Below, piece after piece: positions 61,254-64,000 of a DNA stretch of 64,000 bases. Both the position numbers and the translations under genes were made by a program. This DNA comes from Flavobacterium sp. (lineage in GTDB: Bacteria > Bacteroidota > Bacteroidia > Flavobacteriales > Flavobacteriaceae). The notes under the pieces were generated by a model. It was not told the origin of the DNA, ran no database searches, and saw only the letters and a program-made list of their open reading frames with translations. The first letter of the stretch is position 1. Every line of letters begins with the position of its first letter. The stretch covers positions 173,521-237,520 of the forward strand of contig JALRGT010000002.1 of NCBI GenBank assembly GCA_023259675.1, in the 5' to 3' direction.

Positions 61254-64000
61254 TTAGTATATATACTCTTCTTTATTAGCCATCATCTCATTGTAATCTT
61301 CTTTCGAACCTACAATAGTGTGGTCATATTCTCTCATACCTGTACCGGCAGGAATTCTATGACCTACAATTACATTTTCTTTCAATCCTTCTAAGTAATC
61401 AATTTTACCTGCAACAGCAGCTTCATTTAATACTTTAGTAGTTTCTTGGAAAGAAGCTGCAGAAATAAACGATTTGGTTTGAAGAGAAGCTCTTGTAATA
61501 CCTTGTAATACTGGAGTTGCAGTAGCAGTGATTACATCACGAGCCACAACTAAATTCTTATCAGTACGTTTCAATAAAGAGTTTTCATCACGCAATTGAC
61601 GAAGCGTAACAATTTGACCTTCTTTAAGCGCACTTGAATCACCAGCATCCTCAACCACTTTCATACCGTACAATTTATCATTTTCAAGGATAAAATCTTT
61701 AGTATGAATCAATTGATCTTCAAGGAACAATGTATCTCCTGGATCTTGAACACGTACTTTACGCATCATTTGACGAATAACAACCTCAAAGTGCTTGTCA
61801 TTGATTTTTACCCCTTGTAGACGATATACTTCTTGAATTTCATTAACCAAATACTGTTGAACAGCAGCTGGACCTTGAATTCTTAAAATATCATCTGGAG
61901 TAATCGCTCCATCAGACAATGGCACACCAGCTCTTACGAAGTCATTTTCTTGAACTAGAATTTGGCTTGATAATTTAACCAAGTATTTTCTAATATCTCC
62001 GAATTTGGATTCGATAACGATCTCACGGTTACCTCTTTTGATTTTTCCAAAAGAAACAACACCATCGATTTCAGAAACCACAGCTGGGTTAGATGGATTA
62101 CGAGCTTCTAAAAGCTCTGTAATTCTTGGTAAACCTCCAGTAATATCTCCAGATTTAGAAGAACGACGTGGAATTTTAACCAATACTTTACCTGCTTTAA
62201 TTTTCTCACCATTTTCAACCATCAAGTGGGCCCCAACCGGTAAGTTGTAAGAACGAATCAATTCACCATCTTTACCATAAACCAATAAAGTAGGAATTAA
62301 TTTTTTGTTTCTAGATTCAGAAATTACTTTTTCTTGGAAACCAGTTTGTTCATCGATTTCAACCATGAACGTTTGTCCTTGTTCTAAATCTTCGTAAGCA
62401 ATTTTACCAGTAAATTCAGAAACAATTACACCATTATATGGATCCCATTTACAAATCACATCCCCTTTAGCTACGGATTGACCATCTTTAACAAAGATGC
62501 TAGAACCGTAAGGAATATTATGCGTATTTAAAACAATTCCTGTTTTCTCATCTACTAATTTCAACTCAGTAGAACGAGAAACAACGATATCTACAGCATT
62601 TCCGTCATTATCTTCACCTTTAACAGTTTTTAAATCTTCAATTTCGATTTTACCATTAAATTTAGTTACAATACTAGATTCTTCAGAGATACCACCGGCA
62701 ACCCCTCCAACGTGGAACGTACGCAGTGTCAACTGTGTACCAGGCTCTCCAATAGATTGCGCTGCAATTACACCAACTGCTTCACCTCTTTGAGTCATTT
62801 TTCCGGTAGCTAAGTTTCTACCGTAACATTTAGCACAAATTCCTTTTAAAGCTTCACATGTTAATGGAGAACGTACTTCAACTTTTTCAAGTGGAGAAGC
62901 CTCTATTGTTTTCATGATTGTTTCGGTAATTTGTTCACCGGAACGAACCAATACTTCATTCGTCAAAGGATTAATTACGTCTTGTAAAGCAACACGTCCT
63001 AAAATTCTTTCTCCTAATGATTCAACAATTTCCTCATTCTTTTTCAATGCTGATACTTCAACACCTCTCAATGTTCCACAATCTTCAATGTTAACAATAA
63101 CATCTTGAGAAACATCATGTAATCTTCTTGTCAAGTATCCTGCATCCGCCGTTTTCAAGGCCGTATCCGCAAGACCTTTACGAGCACCGTGAGTAGAGAT
63201 AAAGTACTCAAGGATAGAAAGACCTTCTTTAAAGTTCGAAAGAATCGGGTTTTCAATAATTTCACCACCACCAGCAGTCGATTTTTTAGGCTTAGCCATC
63301 AAACCACGCATACCGGTTAACTGACGAATTTGTTCTTTGGAACCCCTTGCTCCAGAATCAAGCATCATATACACAGAGTTGAAACCTTGTTGGTCTTCTC
63401 TAATGTTTTTCATTGCCATTTCTGTCAATTGAGCATTTGCTGAAGTCCATACATCAATAACTTGGTTGTAACGTTCGTTATTGGTAATAAGACCCATATT
63501 ATAATTTGCAGAAATACCATCAACTTGTTCTCTGGCATCTGCAATTAATTTTGTTTTTTGTTCTGGAATTCTAATATCTCCCAATGAGAATGACAGTCCA
63601 CCTTTGAAGGCAAATTTGTATCCCATATCTTTCATATTATCCAAAAACGCAGCTGTTTCAGGCACACTGGTTGCATTCAATACGTGGCCGATAATGTCTC
63701 TAAGATTTTTCTTAGTCAATACATCATTGATATATCCTGCCGCTTCCGGTACTACTTCATTAAACAATACACGACCGGCTGTTGTTTGAATAATTTTATA
63801 CACTAATTCTCCAGCTTCATTGAAATCTTTTGCTCTAATTTTCACACGAGCATTCAATTCTAATCTACCTTCATTCAATGCAATATTTGTTTCTTCAGCA
63901 GAATAAAAAGTTAGGCCTTCACCTAAAATTGGATGTTCTGGAGTAGACAAACGTTCTTTGGTCATATAATATAGACCTAATACCATGTCTTGAGAAGGTA
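61254..64000 (-). CDS. rpoC: DNA-directed RNA polymerase subunit beta' (5' end outside window)
   Basis: The frame is open to the window edge; the visible part is the C-terminal ~915 codons of RpoC. It opens with [15 protein letters not shown] and contains the second zinc site around [13 protein letters not shown], the trigger-loop/bridge-helix region [16 protein letters not shown], and the lineage-typical insertion. The last residues end [10 protein letters not shown]. RpoC is the largest subunit of the polymerase; its start and rpoB must lie to the right. Confidence 0.97.
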   Translation of the reverse strand, partial: PSQDMVLGLYYMTKERLSTPEHPILGEGLTFYSAEETNIALNEGRLELNARVKIRAKDFNEAGELVYKIIQTTAGRVLFNEVVPEAAGYINDVLTKKNLRDIIGHVLNATSVPETAAFLDNMKDMGYKFAFKGGLSFSLGDIRIPEQKTKLIADAREQVDGISANYNMGLITNNERYNQVIDVWTSANAQLTEMAMKNIREDQQGFNSVYMMLDSGARGSKEQIRQLTGMRGLMAKPKKSTAGGGEIIENPILSNFKEGLSILEYFISTHGARKGLADTALKTADAGYLTRRLHDVSQDVIVNIEDCGTLRGVEVSALKKNEEIVESLGERILGRVALQDVINPLTNEVLVRSGEQITETIMKTIEASPLEKVEVRSPLTCEALKGICAKCYGRNLATGKMTQRGEAVGVIAAQSIGEPGTQLTLRTFHVGGVAGGISEESSIVTKFNGKIEIEDLKTVKGEDNDGNAVDIVVSRSTELKLVDEKTGIVLNTHNIPYGSSIFVKDGQSVAKGDVICKWDPYNGVIVSEFTGKIAYEDLEQGQTFMVEIDEQTGFQEKVISESRNKKLIPTLLVYGKDGELIRSYNLPVGAHLMVENGEKIKAGKVLVKIPRRSSKSGDITGGLPRITELLEARNPSNPAVVSEIDGVVSFGKIKRGNREIVIESKFGDIRKYLVKLSSQILVQENDFVRAGVPLSDGAITPDDILRIQGPAAVQQYLVNEIQEVYRLQGVKINDKHFEVVIRQMMRKVRVQDPGDTLFLEDQLIHTKDFILENDKLYGMKVVEDAGDSSALKEGQIVTLRQLRDENSLLKRTDKNLVVARDVITATATPVLQGITRASLQTKSFISAASFQETTKVLNEAAVAGKIDYLEGLKENVIVGHRIPAGTGMREYDHTIVGSKEDYNEMMANKEEYIY

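Overview
The window looks like chromosomal DNA of a flavobacterium (Bacteroidota), most likely the genus Flavobacterium. It is AT-rich and Shine-Dalgarno motifs are mostly absent. Several genes carry the Bacteroidota -7 element TAnnTTTG. Secreted proteins use Bacteroidota-style lipoboxes, and SusC/CarboxypepD-like motifs occur. The core genes (two aconitases, methylmalonyl-CoA mutase, GrpE/DnaJ, MtaB, RpoC) read as flavobacterial. No tRNA, rRNA or CRISPR array was seen.

Layout. 1-8.4 kb: a di-haem peroxidase lipoprotein (cut by the window start), a PhoX-like lipoprotein with a Pho-box-like 11-bp repeat ladder upstream, a PPK2 polyphosphate kinase, a beta-propeller-like protein, a LURP-one-type protein, an SDR and an L,D-transpeptidase. 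8.5-12.2 kb: an ECF sigma factor, a membrane anti-sigma-like protein and a secreted von Willebrand A protein; the last two carry a CarboxypepD-like domain and a SusC-type plug motif but no barrel. 12.4-13.7 kb: mtaB. 13.8-17.8 kb is an accessory stretch: a ParE/RelE toxin-antitoxin pair, a dispersed repeat, a two-gene ThsB-like TIR plus membrane-protein cassette (candidate immune system), an inverted REP doublet, a HAD hydrolase, and a REP-associated tyrosine transposase bracketed by two more REPs of the same sequence.

17.8-26 kb (minus strand): DUF2007, a one-domain DEAD-like ATPase, an NtrC-type regulator without a DNA-binding domain, a NatAB-type ABC exporter, dnaJ-grpE and hisS. 26.3-41 kb (mostly plus): a MacB-type permease, prmC, ribD, HAD, YigZ, thioesterase, dnaA, a low-molecular-weight phosphatase, an RsmI-like methylase, an aminotransferase, a dienoyl-CoA-reductase-like SDR, udk, divIC-like and both methylmalonyl-CoA mutase subunits. 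41-64 kb: tandem PepSY-like secreted paralogues, a lysozyme-like protein, DUF2279, mltG, GNAT, dapF, an HtrA protease, a LysM-NlpC/P60 hydrolase, a mitochondrial-type aconitase next to acnB, a MoxR ATPase, a SurA-like chaperone, prfC, two small proteins and the 3' part of rpoC, which runs off the right edge.

The gaps between genes are rich in palindromes. I recognise several apparent families of short dispersed elements, two degenerate heptanucleotide arrays and many strong hairpin terminators. The best candidates for something undescribed are the TIR/membrane pair (14693-15876), the REP/RAYT system around 16.0-17.8 kb, and the sigma/anti-sigma/vWA surface module.
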